DNA from: an uncultured Oribacterium sp.
GTDB taxonomy: Bacteria > Bacillota > Clostridia > Lachnospirales > Lachnospiraceae
Length of the DNA: 5,080 nucleotides
Assembly: GCA_934270345.1 (NCBI GenBank)
Contig: CAKQPT010000066.1
Location: 1 to 5,080 of the forward strand
Direction of reading: 5' to 3'
Position 1 is the stretch's first letter; every line of letters starts with the position of its first letter. Below are positions 3,102 through 5,080 of this stretch, one piece after another. The position numbers and the translations under genes were made by a program. The notes under the pieces were generated by a model. That model was not told the origin of the DNA. It saw only the letters and a list, made by a program, of their open reading frames with translations, and made no database searches.

Positions 3102-5080
3102 ATGGAACCGAAATTAAAGAAGGAACTGCAGAAAATTCTCACCGCCCTCGCAATCTTCTTCGCGATGATGCTGGTGGATAAGACGGGTCTCTGCCCGCTG
3201 ATCTTCGCGCATCGCCTCCCGAGCCTGATTGCGTACCTGATTCCGTACCTCCTGTGCGGCTACGATGTGGTCCGCAAGGCCCTGCTCGGTATCAAAAACC
3301 GCCAGCCGATGGACGAGTCGCTCCTCATGTTCGTGGCGACGATCGGTGCCTTCGCGACCGGCGAGAATTCCGAGGCCGTCGCCGTCATGGCCTTCTACCT
3401 CGTCGGCGAGTGGTTCCAGAAGTATGCCCTCGGGAAGTCCCGCAAGAACATCGCGAGTCTCATGGACATCGTTCCGGAGGAGGCCAATGTTGAGCGCGCG
3501 GACGGGTCCATCGAGACGGTGGATCCTGACGACGTCGAGATCGGTGACATCCTCGTGATCCGGCCGGGCGAGAAGATCCCGGTCGACGCCGAGGTCCTGA
3601 GCGGTGAGTCCATGGTGAACACCGCGGCGCTCACCGGCGAGTCCGTTCCTCGGAGCGTTCACCCGGGTGAGGCGGTCATCTCCGGCTGTATCAACGGTGA
3701 GGGACTCCTTCGCGTCCGCGCGACGAAGGCCTTCGAGGATTCGACGGTGTCGAAGATCCTCGAGCTTGTGGAGAACGCTTCCGAGAAGAAGTCGAAGACC
3801 GAGAATTTCATCACCCGCTTTGCCCGCGTCTACACCCCGATCGTCGTGTACGCCGCGATTGCCCTTGCGATCGTCCCGTCGATCCTCACCCGCGATCCGG
3901 CGACCTGGATCTACCGTGCATGTACATTCCTCGTCGTGTCCTGCCCGTGTGCCCTCGTGATTTCCGTCCCGCTCGCCTTCTTCGGCGGCATCGGTGCCGC
4001 GAGCTCGAATGGCGTGCTCGTCAAGGGCTCGAACTACCTCGAGCTGCTTTCGCACCTCCACACCGTCGTCTCGGATAAAACCGGCACCCTGACTGAAGGA
4101 AACTTCCAGGTGTCCGAGGTCCTGCCGGCGCCGGGCGTCGAAAAGGCTGAGCTTCTCCGCATGGCTGCCCTCGCCGAAGGCATGAGCACCCACCCGATCG
4201 CGAAGTCGATCCGCGACGCGTACGCGGAGGAAGCAGCGGTATCCGGTACCACGGAGTCTTCTGCGACATCTGCTGCCGCTTCATCATCGAGTGAGAGCGA
4301 CGCAGAAACTGAGGCGAAGACCGGATCCGCAGCAGATTCCGCATCAGCGAGCGCCTCTCTCGTCACGGACACGGTCAATGTCTCCGGCCAGGGGCTCATC
4401 GCGACCCTTCCGGGTCGCCGCATCTTTGTCGGCAACGCAAAGCTCATGCAGGCGTACGGCATCGACTTCACCGAAGCGACGAACGCTGCCGCGACGGTTT
4501 CCTATGTGGCGGAAGATAAGCGCTACCTCGGCGCGATCCTGATCCGGGATCAGCTGAAGCCGGAGGCGAAGGACGCCATCGCCGAGATGAAGCGCGAGGG
4601 CGTGCAGAACGTCGTGATGCTCACCGGTGACCGGAAGGCGGTCGGCGAGGCAGTCGGCCAGGAGCTGGGCCTCGATCACGTATACACCGATCTGCTCCCG
4701 CAGGATAAGGTCGAGAAGGTCGAAGAGCTGCTTGCAGAGCTCGACCGGCACGGACGGCAGCAGGATAAGGCGGAGCTCGCCTTCATCGGCGACGGCATCA
4801 ACGACGCACCGGTGCTGGCCCGCGCGGACGTCGGTATCGCGATGGGCTCGATGGGCTCCGACGCTGCGATCGAAGCCGCGGACGTCGTCATCATGGACGA
4901 CGACCTCGCGCGCATCCCGATCGTCATCCGCATTGCCCGCCGCACCGTTGCCATCTCGACCCAGAACATCGTCTTCGCCCTCTTCGTGAAGATCCTCATC
5001 CTCGTACTGACCGCCTTCGGCCTCACGAACATGTGGATCGCCGTCTTCGGAGACGTCGGCGTCGCCGTCCTCTGCATCCT
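3102..5080 (+). CDS. cadA: Zn/Cd/Pb-exporting P1B-type ATPase without an N-terminal HMA domain (3' end outside window)
   Basis: This is a cytoplasmic-membrane pump driving divalent soft metals (Zn, Cd, Pb) out of the cell with ATP. The 659 visible codons have no stop. Residues 10-110 hold four hydrophobic segments. The actuator motif TGES is at 178-181. Two further membrane segments (about 243-263 and 270-295) include the metal-site CPC at 281-283. The phosphorylated aspartate is D325 in DKTGT; HP is at 364-365, TGD at 508-510 and GDGINDAP at 563-570. K630 and D651, in the last membrane segments, match ZntA K693 and D714 in spacing, placing it in the Zn/Cd/Pb (P1B-2) group rather than the copper group. 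Two oddities stand out. The protein starts about 110 residues closer to CPC than ZntA does, so the HMA domain is missing and is encoded separately just upstream. A Ser/Ala/Glu-rich stretch at about 376-420 enlarges the nucleotide-binding domain. Only the end of the last membrane helix and a short tail should be missing. Whether zinc or cadmium is the main substrate cannot be told. Confidence 0.96.
   Translation, partial: MEPKLKKELQKILTALAIFFAMMLVDKTGLCPLIFAHRLPSLIAYLIPYLLCGYDVVRKALLGIKNRQPMDESLLMFVATIGAFATGENSEAVAVMAFYLVGEWFQKYALGKSRKNIASLMDIVPEEANVERADGSIETVDPDDVEIGDILVIRPGEKIPVDAEVLSGESMVNTAALTGESVPRSVHPGEAVISGCINGEGLLRVRATKAFEDSTVSKILELVENASEKKSKTENFITRFARVYTPIVVYAAIALAIVPSILTRDPATWIYRACTFLVVSCPCALVISVPLAFFGGIGAASSNGVLVKGSNYLELLSHLHTVVSDKTGTLTEGNFQVSEVLPAPGVEKAELLRMAALAEGMSTHPIAKSIRDAYAEEAAVSGTTESSATSAAASSSSESDAETEAKTGSAADSASASASLVTDTVNVSGQGLIATLPGRRIFVGNAKLMQAYGIDFTEATNAAATVSYVAEDKRYLGAILIRDQLKPEAKDAIAEMKREGVQNVVMLTGDRKAVGEAVGQELGLDHVYTDLLPQDKVEKVEELLAELDRHGRQQDKAELAFIGDGINDAPVLARADVGIAMGSMGSDAAIEAADVVIMDDDLARIPIVIRIARRTVAISTQNIVFALFVKILILVLTAFGLTNMWIAVFGDVGVAVLCI

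Noticed and set aside
3114..4193. Minus-strand open frame of 359 codons
   Set aside because: It is antisense to the P-type ATPase, whose motifs are unmistakable on the + strand. Its Arg/Asp/Glu/His-rich composition is that of a codon-bias shadow.
1..5080. CRISPR array, tRNA, rRNA or insertion sequence
   Set aside because: No spaced direct repeats, tRNA cloverleaf, rRNA sequence or transposase gene was seen on either strand.

Overview
The window comes from a bacterium with GC-rich coding sequence and purine-rich AGGAG-type ribosome binding sites. The one clear promoter sits in an AT-rich island with an exact TTGACA -35 box. The protein style (short SmtB-type repressor, separate metal-binding protein, 'DxDxDG..EL' secreted protein) suggests a high-GC Bacillota such as a Lachnospiraceae-like clostridium, or a Coriobacteriia-type actinobacterium. 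The sequence alone cannot decide between them. All genes are on the + strand; the long minus-strand open frames are shadows of the GC-rich genes.

Layout. Bases 1-57 are three abutting inverted repeats of unknown nature. Bases 104-1987 encode an unrecognised 627-aa membrane-anchored exported protein with two domains, each carrying a DxDxDG acidic loop, joined by an Ala/Asp/Glu-rich linker. Two hairpins follow (2020-2044 and 2061-2090); the second is a textbook intrinsic terminator that isolates this gene from what follows. An AT-rich promoter/operator (2116-2169) then starts a metal-resistance locus: an ArsR/SmtB-family repressor (2288-2617), a free-standing 71-aa HMA metal-binding protein (2763-2978) and a P1B-type Zn/Cd/Pb efflux ATPase (3102 to beyond the window end).

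How the genes work together. The repressor keeps an intact SmtB-style alpha-5 zinc site and lacks the cysteine pair of the CadC-type alpha-3 site, so it is most likely a zinc-type sensor acting on the overlapping ATATGA-type palindromes at its own promoter. Excess metal would release it and allow synthesis of the small HMA protein and the pump. The pump has no N-terminal HMA domain of its own, so the separate HMA protein probably supplies that module in trans. The pump also carries a low-complexity insertion of roughly 45-48 residues in its nucleotide-binding domain. A terminator-like hairpin with six Ts lies between the HMA gene and the pump gene and may lower or condition pump expression.

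I did not find a wholly new system. The main departures from the textbook operon are the split HMA/pump architecture, the N-domain insertion, the structured spacers, and the unexplained palindrome cluster at the left edge.
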